Counted from the first letter of the stretch, positions 23,179 through 32,113 are shown. The stretch is DNA of 60,582 nucleotides from DATDDB01 sp035260545 (GCA_035260545.1 DATFUZ010000037.1:1-60582); one strand, 5' to 3'. Notes: generated by a model not told the origin, from the sequence alone. Numbers and translations are program-made.

Positions 23179-23592
23179 ATGTCCGCCCTGGATCATGATT
23201 ACAGCAATCTCAGCGACCACACCGGCAACGAGCCGTCCCTTCCCCACGAAACGCTGACTATCGTGTTCGACGATCAGGGCGCGATACTGGAATGCAGTCC
23301 GAATTGCCGAGCTATCGTGGGCTATACGCAAGACGAACTGCTTTCCACTCACATCGCGAAACTGGTCCTGCACCTGGCGACCGTTCCACTGTTCGTGCAC
23401 GGCGAATTCAATCCGCAGGTCAGCTTTCTCAGCCACTGCGGCATGCCGTTCCGCATCAAGCGTCGTGACGGCAACACCTTTGACGGCATCGTGTCCGTGG
23501 TGCAGTTGCACCACCTCAGCCGTCCCGCGGTACGCATGCTCGTCAACCCGCCCGCGAACGAGCATGCGCCGGGGCCCCGCGCCGGAAGATGA
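23179..23592 (+). CDS. Single-PAS-domain protein
   Basis: The 137 aa protein has one PAS domain (about residues 26-115): LTIVFDDQGAILECSPNCRAIVGYTQDELLSTHIAKL and the later RIKRRDGNTFDGIVSVVQLHH. No output domain follows; instead a Pro-rich tail. PAS domains sense redox, light, oxygen or ligands; without an effector it might regulate another protein in trans. The start at 23179 has AAGGAGAG upstream and replaces a longer frame from 22957. Gene order: the periplasmic protein at 23738 and cyo genes follow. Confidence 0.8.
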   Translation: MSALDHDYSNLSDHTGNEPSLPHETLTIVFDDQGAILECSPNCRAIVGYTQDELLSTHIAKLVLHLATVPLFVHGEFNPQVSFLSHCGMPFRIKRRDGNTFDGIVSVVQLHHLSRPAVRMLVNPPANEHAPGPRAGR

Positions 23593-23737
23593 CGGCAAGG
23601 CGGCAGCGCGGCCCGCATGCGAACATCCCGCTCTTGCGCCGGGATCGGTCCTGCCCGCAGGGGCGCGACCAGGGGAGCTTCTTCAAAATAGCGCAGGCTG
23701 TAGCGTCAGATTCTTCACCCAACGAAAGGAGAACAGC

Positions 23738-24091
23738 ATGAGCCAACGCATAATCACCACGATCCTGATCGCAGCATCCCTGGCCCTTCCCGGCATCCCG
23801 CTCAGCGCCTATGCCGCCGACGGTTCGGTCACCATCGAATCGCCCAAGGACGGCGCCGAGGTCAGCGCAAACGAAGGCGTAAAGGTGGTATTCAAGGTCA
23901 ATCACACGGCCAACGGCAACCACCTCCACTTCTACGTGGACAATGGCAACCCGACCATCGTGCGCAAGTGGCAGGGCAGCGAAACCCTGCCCCCGCTCGG
24001 CGCCGGCAAGCACGAGATCTGCATCAAGGAAGCCACCGTGGACCATGTCCTGACCGGCCTCCAGAAATGCATCACGGTTGAGGCGAAATAG
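23738..24091 (+). CDS. Periplasmic Ig-like/DUF4399-like small protein
   Basis: The 117 aa protein has a Sec signal (about residues 1-27, ending AYAADG) and a single beta-rich domain: VTIESPKDGAEVSANEGVKV, FKVNHTANGNHLHFYVDNG and LGAGKHEICIKEATVDH. The GNHLHFY and GAGKH pattern resembles DUF4399/FixH-like periplasmic domains that may bind metals; this is an inference. Two cysteines (CIKE, QKC) may bond. ATG at 23738 follows AAAGGAGAAC. No partner evident; cyoE lies convergent 25 bp downstream. Confidence 0.65.
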   Translation: MSQRIITTILIAASLALPGIPLSAYAADGSVTIESPKDGAEVSANEGVKVVFKVNHTANGNHLHFYVDNGNPTIVRKWQGSETLPPLGAGKHEICIKEATVDHVLTGLQKCITVEAK

Positions 24092-24115
24092 CGCGCGGCG
24101 GCCTGCTCCCGGCGT

Positions 24116-25090
24116 CTAACGCAGCGGGGGCAGGAGCGCGCCGGCCATGATCGCCAAGCTCAGCGCGGCGAGGGCGGCGAGCGACCCCAGGAATGCGCGC
24201 TTCGCCCAGCGCACCTCGCCGCCGGTTCCTGCGTAGCCATCGCGTTCCTGGCCTCTTCCGCCGCCGCGCCACACCGCATACAGCCAGCCCAGGCCCGCGC
24301 CCGCAGTGACGGCACAGTAGCCTGCCCACCCCAGCCCCGCACCGGCGCGTCCGGCGCCGAGCGGTCCGGCGACGGCCAGCATCTGCGTCGCGGCGATATA
24401 GCCGATAATGCACCCCAACATCTGCAGCCGGGCCGCGCCCACGCCGCGGCTCAGCGGCCATACCGGTATTGATGCGGCGCGATAGTCCGCCAGCCGGCGG
24501 ATGGCGATGGCGTGAAAGTGCGCGATCTGCCACAGGCAGAATGCCAGCGCCAGCCACGCCGCGCCGGCGTCGAGCCCGCCATTCGCCGCGCAATAGCCCG
24601 CCAGCGGCGGGGCTGCGCCCGCAAGGCTGCCGACGGCCGTCGCCCACGGGGAACGGCGCTTGAGGATGACGGTGTACAGCCCGGTGTACACGGCGTATCC
24701 GCCCAGCACGAGCGCAAAGGCGAGCAGATTGTCGCGCGCCAGCAGGATGGCGCCGCCTGCGATGCCCAATGCCGCCGCATACAGGACGGCGGCGCGCGGC
24801 CGCATGGTTCCTGCTGCCAGCGCCCGCGCCCGCGTGCGCGCCATCATGCGGTCGAGGTCGCGGTCCAGCACATTGTTGACTACGCAGGCGGAAGCGATCA
24901 CCAGCGCGACGCCGGCCAGCGTCGCGGCAAGCAGCCGCCAATCGGGCTGGCTCCCAGAGGCCAGCACAAACCCTGCCGCGGCCGAGAGCAGGTTGCCCGC
25001 GACGATGCCGGGCTTGATGACCTGGAAGTAGTCGCGTGGCGCGGCGCCGCTTCTTAGCGCAGGTTGTAGGCCAGGTTGTACATGATCCAT
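24116..25090 (-). CDS. cyoE: Protoheme IX farnesyltransferase (heme O synthase)
   Basis: The 324 aa integral membrane prenyltransferase shows about nine hydrophobic segments, the first Asp-rich motif N-x3-D-x3-D (NNVLDRDLDR, residues about 72-81) and the second prenyl motif DYRAASIPVWP. It makes heme O for the high-spin site of the Cyo oxidase by adding a farnesyl group to heme B. It overlaps cyoD by 37 bp (cyoD stop at 25054), if translation starts at the ATG at 25090; a start a few codons downstream would remove the overlap. Last gene of the cyo operon. Confidence 0.92.
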   Translation of the reverse strand: MDHVQPGLQPALRSGAAPRDYFQVIKPGIVAGNLLSAAAGFVLASGSQPDWRLLAATLAGVALVIASACVVNNVLDRDLDRMMARTRARALAAGTMRPRAAVLYAAALGIAGGAILLARDNLLAFALVLGGYAVYTGLYTVILKRRSPWATAVGSLAGAAPPLAGYCAANGGLDAGAAWLALAFCLWQIAHFHAIAIRRLADYRAASIPVWPLSRGVGAARLQMLGCIIGYIAATQMLAVAGPLGAGRAGAGLGWAGYCAVTAGAGLGWLYAVWRGGGRGQERDGYAGTGGEVRWAKRAFLGSLAALAALSLAIMAGALLPPLR

Positions 25091-25380
25091 ACCGTTCCCC
25101 CGATCACCAGCACCATTACCAGCAGCGCGAAGATGAAGGCCAGCCAGTTCCAGCGCGCCCGCGAGGAGGCGTCGAGGTGCAGGAAGAAATACAGGTGCAC
25201 CGCGAGCTGGACCACGCCCGCCCCGGCGATGGCCGCCACCATGCCGGCGCGCGAAGCCCGCCCCTGCATCACCAGTGCAAAGGGGATGGCCGTGAGCAGC
25301 ACGGAGAGCACAAAGCCCGTGGCATAGGATTTCAGGCTGGCGCCCGCCGCCGCGCCGCCATCCGCCGCATTGCCTTTCAT
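25054..25380 (-). CDS. cyoD: Cytochrome o ubiquinol oxidase subunit IV
   Basis: The 108 aa product has three transmembrane helices and the subunit IV pattern LKSYATGFVLSVLLTAIPFALV, GVVQLAVHLYFFLHLD. CyoD helps assemble the CuB/heme centre of the oxidase. Start at 25380 was chosen because it overlaps the cyoC stop as ATGA (25377-25380). The upstream frame is open to 25530 but inside cyoC. Confidence 0.92.
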   Translation of the reverse strand: MKGNAADGGAAAGASLKSYATGFVLSVLLTAIPFALVMQGRASRAGMVAAIAGAGVVQLAVHLYFFLHLDASSRARWNWLAFIFALLVMVLVIGGTVWIMYNLAYNLR

Positions 25381-25976
25381 CCGGTCACCCCCAGCAGATA
25401 GACCACGCTGAACACGCCTATCCACACAATGTCGAGAAAATGCCAGAACATGCCCAGGCACAGCAGGCGCGTGCGCACCGCCGCCGTGAGCCCCTTGCTG
25501 GCCACCTGCAGCATCATGACCGCCATCCACACCAGGCCGAAGCTGACATGGGTGCCGTGGGTGCCGACCAGGGTGAAGAAGGCGGAAAGGAAGGCGCTGC
25601 GGTCCGGCCCGTCGCCCGCCAGGATCATCGCGTGGAATTCGGCGGCCTCCATGAGTATGAATCCCGCGCCGAGGAGGAAGGTCAGCGCCAGCCAGAACAG
25701 CGCCACGCGCGCGCGGCCCGCCCGCACCGCAAGCATCACCATGCCGTAGCCCGCGCTGCTGGTGAGCAGCAGCATGGTTTCGACGAACACCCGCGGCAGG
25801 TGGAAAAGGTCGCGCCCGGCCGGACCGTCCGCGTAGCTGCGGCTGAGCACCGCATAAGTGGCAAACAGTGCCGCGAACAGCACCAGGTCTGACATCAGGT
25901 AGATCCAGAAACCGAAGGCCTTCGTCGCACCGGCCTCTTCGTGCCCGGCCTGAGCCGCAGCAAGCGCTGTGTTCAT
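25377..25976 (-). CDS. cyoC: Cytochrome o ubiquinol oxidase subunit III
   Basis: The 199 aa product has five hydrophobic helices and the conserved FGFWIYLMSDLVLFAALFATY and THGTHVSFGLVWM...FWHFLDIVWIGVFSVVYL motifs of cytochrome oxidase subunit III, including Glu/His residues of the family. It starts at 25976, 38 bp after cyoB stops (26015), with a purine-rich site. It is translationally coupled with cyoD by ATGA. Confidence 0.93.
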   Translation of the reverse strand: MNTALAAAQAGHEEAGATKAFGFWIYLMSDLVLFAALFATYAVLSRSYADGPAGRDLFHLPRVFVETMLLLTSSAGYGMVMLAVRAGRARVALFWLALTFLLGAGFILMEAAEFHAMILAGDGPDRSAFLSAFFTLVGTHGTHVSFGLVWMAVMMLQVASKGLTAAVRTRLLCLGMFWHFLDIVWIGVFSVVYLLGVTG

Positions 25977-26014
25977 CGCACCACCCTCCTTCCCGGTTTG
26001 CTCTCCCTGCGTGG

Positions 26015-27982
26015 CTATGCCACGGCCTGCCTCCTGCCCAGCTCCAGCCGCGCCACTTCGGCGGCGGGAATCACATATTCCACGTCATCCTCCATCGCGC
26101 GCACGATCACGGTAAACAGGATGCCCAGCGCGGCAAGCAGCGCCAGCCAGAAGAAATGCCACACCAGGCCCATGCCCAGTACGTAGGCCAGGCCGCCCAC
26201 GACGAATCCCGCTGCCGTATTGCGCGGCATGGCGATGTCGCCGTAACGCGCGGGCGCGCGCTGCGCGGCGCCGCGCTGTTTCATCTCATGGTAAGCATCG
26301 ATGTCGCGCACTTCGGGGATGGCGGCGAAACTGTAGGCCGCGGGCGGCGAGGCCGTCGCCCATTCCAGGGTGCGCCCGTCCCACCAGTCGCCCGTGGCGT
26401 CGCGCGCCGCGTCGCGCCGCTTCACGCTCACCCCGAGCTGGATGATCTGGCACACGATGCCGCACAGGATGAGGCCCATGCCCACCGCCGCCACGATCAG
26501 CCAGGGCTGCCAGGCCGGGTCGGTGTAGTATTGCAGGCGCCGCGACATGCCCATGAAGCCCAGCAAGTACAGCGGCCCGAAGGCCAGATAGAAACCCGTG
26601 AGCCAGAGCCAGAAGGCGCGCCTGCCCCAGGTCTCGTCCAGCGCGAAACCGATGGCCTTGGGGAACCAGTAGGCGTAGCCCGCGAAGAAACCGAACAGCG
26701 TGCCCGCGATCAGCATGTTGTGGAAATGGGCGATCAGGAACAGGCTGTTGTGCAGCACGAAATCGGCCGGCGGCACCGCCAGCAGCACGCCCGCCATGCC
26801 GCCCATGGCGAAGGTGCTGAGAAAGCCCAGGGTCCAGTACAGCGGCGTGGCGAAGCGCACCCGGCCGCGATAGAGGGTGAACAGCCAGTTGAACATCTTC
26901 ACCCCGGTGGGCACGGCGATCAGCATGGTGGCGATGCCGAAGGCGGCGTTCACGTCGCCGCCCGCGCCCATGGTGAAGAAATGGTGCAGCCATACCACGA
27001 ACGACAGCACGGTGATGGCGATGGTGGCATACACCAGCGAGGCGTAGCCGAACAGCCGCTTGCCGGAAAAGGTGGCGACCACCTCGGAGAACACGCCGAA
27101 GGCGGGCAGGATGACGATGTACACCTCGGGATGGCCCCAGATCCAGAACAGATTGAGGTACATCATCGGGTTTCCGCCCGCGGTGTTGGAATAGAAATGC
27201 ATGCCAAGATAGCGGTCCAGCGCGAGCAGCGCCAGCGCCACGGTGAGCACGGGGAAGGCGAAAATCATCAGCGCGTTGGTGCACAGCGTGGTCCAGGTGA
27301 AGATGGGCATGCGCATCAGCGTCATTCCCGGCGCGCGCATGCGCAGGATGGTGACGAAGAAGTTGATGCCAGTCATCAGCGAACCTATGCCCGCGATCTG
27401 TATGCTCCACATCCAGTAGTCCACGCCCACGCCCGGGCTGTACTGCAGCTCGGTGAGCGGCGCATAGCCGGTCCAGCCGTCCTTGGAGAATTCGCCCACG
27501 CCCAGCGACGTCATCACCATCATGGCCGCGGCCGCCGTCAGCCACAGGCTGAGCGCGTTCATGAAGGGAAAGGCCACGTCGCGCGCGCCGATCTGCTGCG
27601 GCACCACGATGTTCATCAGCCCGGCCATGAAGGGCATGGCCATGAACAGGATCATGATGGTGCCGTGCGCGGTGAAGATCTGGTCGAAGTGGCCGGGCGG
27701 CAGAAAGCCGCGGTCGGGCGCCAGCGCCACCGCCTGCTGCAGGCGCATCAGCACCGCGTCTGAAAACCCGCGCAGCAGCATCACCAGCGCCAGGATGATG
27801 TACATGATGCCGATGCGCCTGGGCTCCACGGTGGTCAGCCATTCGCGCCACAATGGCCCCCATTTGCCGTACCAGGTAATGAGCACGATGACGCCCAGCG
27901 CCAGGCCCAGCGTCGCGCCGACCGCCCCCATGATGATGGGATTGTGGATGGGAACGACGGATGCGAACGCGCTGTCCGTCAT
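26015..27982 (-). CDS. cyoB: Cytochrome o ubiquinol oxidase subunit I
   Basis: The 655 aa catalytic subunit has 14-15 helices and the metal ligands: the low-spin heme His in QIFTAHGTIMILF, CuB HPEVY motif WGHPEVYIVILPAFG with its cross-linked Tyr, HHFFTMG, and IAHFHNMLIAG. It reduces oxygen to water with electrons from ubiquinol and pumps protons. I start at ATG 27982, one base after the cyoA stop region (27984), although the frame is open further upstream. The ribosome binding site is a run of G formed by the cyoA 3' end. Confidence 0.94.
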   Translation of the reverse strand: MTDSAFASVVPIHNPIIMGAVGATLGLALGVIVLITWYGKWGPLWREWLTTVEPRRIGIMYIILALVMLLRGFSDAVLMRLQQAVALAPDRGFLPPGHFDQIFTAHGTIMILFMAMPFMAGLMNIVVPQQIGARDVAFPFMNALSLWLTAAAAMMVMTSLGVGEFSKDGWTGYAPLTELQYSPGVGVDYWMWSIQIAGIGSLMTGINFFVTILRMRAPGMTLMRMPIFTWTTLCTNALMIFAFPVLTVALALLALDRYLGMHFYSNTAGGNPMMYLNLFWIWGHPEVYIVILPAFGVFSEVVATFSGKRLFGYASLVYATIAITVLSFVVWLHHFFTMGAGGDVNAAFGIATMLIAVPTGVKMFNWLFTLYRGRVRFATPLYWTLGFLSTFAMGGMAGVLLAVPPADFVLHNSLFLIAHFHNMLIAGTLFGFFAGYAYWFPKAIGFALDETWGRRAFWLWLTGFYLAFGPLYLLGFMGMSRRLQYYTDPAWQPWLIVAAVGMGLILCGIVCQIIQLGVSVKRRDAARDATGDWWDGRTLEWATASPPAAYSFAAIPEVRDIDAYHEMKQRGAAQRAPARYGDIAMPRNTAAGFVVGGLAYVLGMGLVWHFFWLALLAALGILFTVIVRAMEDDVEYVIPAAEVARLELGRRQAVA

Positions 27983-27983
27983 C

Positions 27984-28904
27984 TCACCCCCCCCCGCCCG
28001 CGCCGGCCGCGAGCGACGGCCCGTTGCGCGCACGGTAGCGGTTCACGATGTCGTCGAACAGGCCGGGGCTCACCCGGGAATAGAACGTGACGGGATAGCC
28101 CATGCCCGGCTGGCTAAGTTTGTGCAGGCGGGCGTGATCAAGCACCGCATGCGCGCGCCGCGTCTTGTGCACCCACGCGGTGAATTCGGCCGGCGGCAGC
28201 GCCACCACCTTGAAGTTCATGTCGGCGAAGCCCTGGCCGCTGAATTGCTGGTTCTGACCGGCATACACGCCCGGCGTATCGGCCAGCAGGTGCAGGTGGC
28301 TGCGCCGGCCCGCCATGGCGTAGATCTGGCTGCCGAGGCGGGGAATGAAGAAGGAGGTTATCACCGATTCCGACGTGAGGCGGAAATCGATGGGCGTGTT
28401 GGCCGGAATGACGAGCTGGTTGACCGCGGCCACGCCCTGCCTGGGATAGATGAACAGCCACTTCCAGTCCAGGGAGACCACCTCGACCTGAAGCGGCTTC
28501 GTGTCCGAGGCGATGGGCACGGCGGGGTCGAGACGGTGCGATTCGCGCCAGGTGAGCGTCGCCAGCACGGCGACGATGACGGCGGGAATCAGCCACACCA
28601 CGGTGTCGATGCGGGCGGAGTCGGTCCACTTTGGATCGTAACCGCCCCGGGGATTGTCCGCGCGGTACCGGCGGGGAAACCACAGCGCCATCACGACGAC
28701 CGGAATCACCACGATGAGCATCAGCGCGAATGCGGAGAGGATCACCAGCCTTTCCGATGCGCCCACCGGCCCCTGGGGATCGAGCAGCGCGACCTTGCTG
28801 CAGCCCGACAGCAATAACATCGACGCGCACGCGGATAACGCCGCCCATTGCGCAGCGCGGAATCGAGGTTCAGGCCTTGCTTGCGGCACTTCCGGCTGCT
28901 TCAT
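27984..28904 (-). CDS. cyoA: Cytochrome o ubiquinol oxidase subunit II (lipoprotein)
   Basis: The 306 aa protein has a lipobox (ASMLLLSGC), two transmembrane helices (about residues 55-80 and 100-120) and a cupredoxin domain (VEVVSLDWKWLFIYP, FRLTSESVITSFFIPRLGSQIYAMAG). The CuA ligands (C-x3-C) are absent, as expected for a quinol rather than cytochrome c oxidase. It is the first gene of cyoABCDE. The 3' end codes for a Gly-rich tail over a run of nine G on the coding strand (27987-27995 on plus as C), a candidate slippage tract next to the cyoB start. Confidence 0.93.
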   Translation of the reverse strand: MKQPEVPQARPEPRFRAAQWAALSACASMLLLSGCSKVALLDPQGPVGASERLVILSAFALMLIVVIPVVVMALWFPRRYRADNPRGGYDPKWTDSARIDTVVWLIPAVIVAVLATLTWRESHRLDPAVPIASDTKPLQVEVVSLDWKWLFIYPRQGVAAVNQLVIPANTPIDFRLTSESVITSFFIPRLGSQIYAMAGRRSHLHLLADTPGVYAGQNQQFSGQGFADMNFKVVALPPAEFTAWVHKTRRAHAVLDHARLHKLSQPGMGYPVTFYSRVSPGLFDDIVNRYRARNGPSLAAGAGGGG

Positions 28905-29011
28905 GCGCTCTCCTGGTAGAGTGTTTGACGCTGTACAAGGAACGAACGACGACGGACTTCAGGCCCTCATCCTGACGCCAAATGCGCCAAATTTCAAGAG
29001 GCACGTTATGG

Positions 29012-29164
29012 AAACGCTGAATAATTCCCGCATGGCTGCGCGCCCGGTATTGCGGGGTGGGACGCAAGGCGTGCGACACAGCGAATGGTCATTCCATACA
29101 CAAGGAGCACAACAACGCAGACCGCCCGCAAAACCAGCGCCCGTGCGGGAATTATTCAGCGTTT
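29012..29164. mobile_element. MITE-like element, 153 bp, 21-bp perfect terminal inverted repeats
   Basis: Left end 29012-29032 and right end 29144-29164 are exact reverse complements (AAACGCTGAATAATTCCCGC...). The 111 bp interior has no coding potential. It sits about 110 bp upstream of cyoA, so could influence the operon promoter. No target duplication noticed. Confidence 0.8.
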
Positions 29165-29479
29165 TCTCAGCTCCGCATGCGCGGAATGGCCGCACGGCGC
29201 ATTGACAAACTGTCACGACAAGCGCATATTATTCACTGAATGCAGGCCCGGGTTTCCGTCTTTCGCGGGCGCGTTCCGATCCCCCCGCTCTTGCGAGCAC
29301 CCAGGTTCCAGAGAGGACAAACCCTCCCGGGAACACGAGATCCCCACGCAGCCACGAAATATCCAGGCGCGCAAACCTGAGCGCAGGCGGCGCACAGCAC
29401 CTGCCGCATTCACCGGAGCAATCGCCCGTATCCTTCGGGACGGTTCGGCTGTGCGGAACTCACCTGGCAGGAGGTCATC
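29165..29479. other. Intergenic region downstream of the MITE
   Basis: About 315 bp without a recognisable gene; it probably contains the promoter for the small DNA-binding-like gene at 29480. Confidence 0.4.
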
Positions 29480-29710
29480 ATGAAGACCAAACCTCAAAAT
29501 TCAGGCAAACCGTGGACGCTGCGCGACATGCAAATGCTGAAGGACGACGTCAAACGCCACACCCCCACGCGCATGATCGCCATGCATCTGAAACGGACAG
29601 TGGATGCAATCTACGCCAAGGCGTCGGAATTGCATCTTTCCCTCAAGACCAGCACGCGCCTGACGCACGCCACAAGCATGGCGCACGGCACGCGCACCAC
29701 GCGCTGGTAA
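29480..29710 (+). CDS. Small conserved hypothetical protein, SANT/HTH-like
   Basis: A 76 aa basic protein, PWTLRDMQMLKDDVKRHTPTRMIAMHLKRTVDAIYAKASELHLSLK: the pattern W-x-x-x-D-x-x-x-L-K...NTPTR-like...RT-x-x-A-I-x-x-K-A resembles a widespread family of short Myb/HTH-like proteins (for example those with TPTRVIGLKLGRT). DNA binding is plausible but unproven. ATG at 29480 has GGAGG upstream. A strong terminator follows at 29730-29752. Confidence 0.75.
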   Translation: MKTKPQNSGKPWTLRDMQMLKDDVKRHTPTRMIAMHLKRTVDAIYAKASELHLSLKTSTRLTHATSMAHGTRTTRW

Positions 29711-29729
29711 GCGCAAAGCGCCACTTGCA

Positions 29730-29752
29730 AGCCGCCCGCCGGGCGGCTTTTC
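29730..29752 (+). terminator. Rho-independent terminator
   Basis: AGCCGCCC / GGGCGGCT with a short loop followed by TTTTC; ends the transcript of the gene at 29480. Confidence 0.85.
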
Positions 29753-29979
29753 TTTGGACTGCAGGCAAAGACGAAGGGATGGCGGCGCCGCGCGCGGCCG
29801 GGCGTTGCCCCGGCTGCTATGTGGGCCCCGCTGTGCCGGGCAAGCTTCCGGCCCTGCGCGGGCGGCCGCGACGCACCTGCACACCCGCGGCGAATCGCGG
29901 AAAAGCACTGGCCACCCCGGAAGCAGAAAAACAGCCGCCCCTCTGCGCTTTCCGTTTCCCGGAGCAGGCCGGCCCCGGA

Positions 29980-30198
29980 CTATTTCTTGGGCGTCTGGCC
30001 GCCCTTGTAGGTATCGATTCCGAGTATCGCATTGACCGGGCAAAACCGCACCGCCGCCGTCACCAGGGCAATCGCCGCGATAACGCCAGCCACGATGCGC
30101 CATGCCAGCTCGATCGGCGCGAACACGGCGACCGCCGCGAGCACGACACCCACCACAATGCGACCGGTACGATCAGCACCACCGACATTCAGTTTCAT
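29980..30198 (-). CDS. DUF2892 small membrane protein
   Basis: The 72 aa protein has the two-helix layout of DUF2892 (YgaP-type C-terminal domain): KLNVGGADRTGRIVVGVVLAAV then RIVAGVIAAIALVTAAVRFCPVNAILGIDT. The conserved CPVNAILG ends the fold. Function unknown; in some proteins it anchors rhodanese domains, but here it stands alone. ATG at 30198 has AGGAGG upstream. The N-terminal extension in the longer frame to 30267 is not conserved. Confidence 0.88.
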   Translation of the reverse strand: MKLNVGGADRTGRIVVGVVLAAVAVFAPIELAWRIVAGVIAAIALVTAAVRFCPVNAILGIDTYKGGQTPKK

Positions 30199-30526
30199 GG
30201 CGACCTCCTGTCTTGCTGGAAAGGAATCCTTGCGGGCGGCGGATTGACGCCCGCCCGGTGCACACACGCTAGCAGAATTACAGGCCGGATTGAATACTCG
30301 GTTCCGAGTATTTCCGGAAGAACGGACTCCGCCGCCAACGACGTGCAGCCCTTCTTTCCCGGGACGTGCACGGATGCGGTCTTGTCACGGCCAGGGCGGA
30401 ACTTTTCCCTTGCAGGAAGGGGCGATGCGGGTGCGGGCGCAACGAGGAAAGGCGCAGGGCAATGCACACGCGGCTTGCCCGGGCTTGGGCGGCCCGGGCA
30501 GGGATTTTGCCAGGGCTTTGCCCCGT

Positions 30527-30847
30527 TTACTTGCTCAAGCCGACGATGAACTTGGCCATGACGTCGGCGTCAGCATTGCTCGCACCCAGGCCGCGCGGCG
30601 GCATCACGCCCAGCTTCCAGCCGAAGGAACCACCGCTCTCGACGTGAGCGGCGATCGTCGCCACGGCATCTTTCTTGCCCTTGTACTTGGCGGCCACATC
30701 CTTGAACGCAGGCCCGACCACTTTATGGTCCACCGCATGGCAAGCCGCGCATTCATGCTGACCCACGGACGGCAGGCCCGCAGCGAGGACGGAGCCGGCC
30801 AGGGTCAGGCCAGCGGTTGCGACAAGGATTCCGAGTGCATTTTTCAT
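30527..30847 (-). CDS. Class I monoheme cytochrome c (paralogue of 22427-22750)
   Basis: The 106 aa protein has a signal peptide (about residues 1-23), the heme site CAACH (Cys33, Cys36, His37) and axial Met in GVMPPRG (Met82). Its core (AACHAVDHKVVGPAFKDV, SGGSFGWKLGVMPPRGLG) is very like the cytochrome at 22427-22750, so it arose by duplication. Periplasmic electron carrier. A GC-rich hairpin (about 30477-30501) lies just past the stop. Confidence 0.94.
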   Translation of the reverse strand: MKNALGILVATAGLTLAGSVLAAGLPSVGQHECAACHAVDHKVVGPAFKDVAAKYKGKKDAVATIAAHVESGGSFGWKLGVMPPRGLGASNADADVMAKFIVGLSK

Positions 30848-31251
30848 TTCATTCTCCCACGATTGATATTCGAGTTCTGGGGCATGCCGCCAAGTCAGTA
30901 TCGCCCGTCGGGGCCCTCACCTGCGCGCGCGCAAAGAGGGTAACCACATTGTTGCGTCCCGCCGTGGTTTCCCACTTCACGCTTGCGTCGAGGCTATATT
31001 AGGTATTGTTTATATACAAAGCCAATACCCTAGAAGGGTTAATTCGCAGGCCGTTTCCGTGGCCATTTCGGGCTACCGGGCCCAAGGTACCCCCTCTGTC
31101 AAGCCCCGGATTAATTGGAAAATCGTGAGGGGAAGCGCGAATGACCGAATGACCCCCGAACCATATGCCGCAGTTCCTCGCGGGTCCGGTCCTGTTGATT
31201 GCTGCGGCACGCACACCCGCCAGGCGCACCCGCCCGTGCCGCGGCGGCGCC
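30848..31251. other. Intergenic region with an AT-rich inverted repeat
   Basis: About 400 bp without a gene. At 31000-31032 TAGGTATTG and CAATACCCTA form an imperfect inverted repeat around TTTATATAC, suited to a promoter/operator for the cytochrome c gene (30847). Confidence 0.45.
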
Positions 31252-31677
31252 TCAGCCCTTCGCGTCGTATTCGGCGAAAGCCTCCTTCGCCACCAGCATG
31301 CCGTTGAGCGCGGCGGGGAAGCCCGCATAGACCGCCATCTGCATGATGACTTCCAGCACTTCCTGGCGCGTGCAGCCGACGTTGAGCGCGGCCTGAATGT
31401 GCACCTTGAGCTGGGGTGCCGCATTGCCCTGAGTGGTGAGCGAGGCGATCACCGCAATCTCCCGCGACTTGAGATCGAGCTGCGGCCGCGTGTAGATGTC
31501 GCCGAAGGGAAACTCGATCAGGTAGCGCGCGAAGTCCGGTGCGATCTCCGCCAGCGTGGCGAGCACCTGTTCGCCGGCCTCGCTGTGAATCTCGCGCAAT
31601 TTATCCCAGCCGCGTGCATAGCGGTCCGCCTCGCCGCCGCCCGACGATGCGGCGGTGTCGCCGGTCTTGCTCATCAT
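31252..31677 (-). CDS. Carboxymuconolactone decarboxylase (CMD) family protein
   Basis: The 141 aa protein contains the CMD domain: DLKSREIAVIASLTTQGNAAPQLKVHIQAALNVGCTRQEVLEVIMQMAVYAGFPAALNGM. Unlike AhpD it lacks a C-x-x-C active site (a single Cys in VGCTRQE), as in 4-carboxymuconolactone decarboxylase itself. It forms alpha-helical oligomers; the true activity (protocatechuate pathway decarboxylation or other) is not clear because no pca genes are near. Either ATG at 31677 or 31674 can be used after AAGGGGAG. Confidence 0.9.
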   Translation of the reverse strand: MMSKTGDTAASSGGGEADRYARGWDKLREIHSEAGEQVLATLAEIAPDFARYLIEFPFGDIYTRPQLDLKSREIAVIASLTTQGNAAPQLKVHIQAALNVGCTRQEVLEVIMQMAVYAGFPAALNGMLVAKEAFAEYDAKG

Positions 31678-31774
31678 GTCTCCCCTTTATGTACGAGGCG
31701 CGGGCGCGCGTGTGCACCATCCTGCCCCGCCCGCGCACTGCTGAATGCGCTTGCCTGCGCGCCGCGCCCGCGCG

Positions 31775-32113
31775 CTATTTCTTCTCGACCCGCTCGACCA
31801 GCTTTTCCAGGTCTTCGGCCACCGCATCCCAGATGCCCATGGGGCCGGACTGTTCGATCAGTTCCTGGGAAAACTGCGCCGAGGACATCTTCCTGATCTT
31901 CTCCAGGTGAGAAGCGGCCAGATCGCGGTCGCGTGCCGCCTTCGCCAGCGCCGCCTGCACATCGGACTGCGCGGGCAGCGCCGCCGCGCCCTTCTTCGCA
32001 CGGCTCAGCAGCGCATCGATGTGCTGAAGGTTTGCCGCATAGCGGTTGATGTGCTGTGCCAGCGGCTCGGTGGATTCGGAGAGGCGTTCGAGGGAAGTAT
32101 CGGAGTCTGTCAT
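31775..32113 (-). CDS. Hypothetical helical protein, phasin-like length
   Basis: A 112 aa protein without signal or membrane segment, predicted almost fully helical (heptad-like leucines in LERLSESTEPLAQHINRYAANLQHIDALL). No family recognised. ATG at 32113 has AGGAGG. It lies 98 bp upstream of the CMD gene on the same strand and may be co-transcribed. Confidence 0.6.
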   Translation of the reverse strand: MTDSDTSLERLSESTEPLAQHINRYAANLQHIDALLSRAKKGAAALPAQSDVQAALAKAARDRDLAASHLEKIRKMSSAQFSQELIEQSGPMGIWDAVAEDLEKLVERVEKK

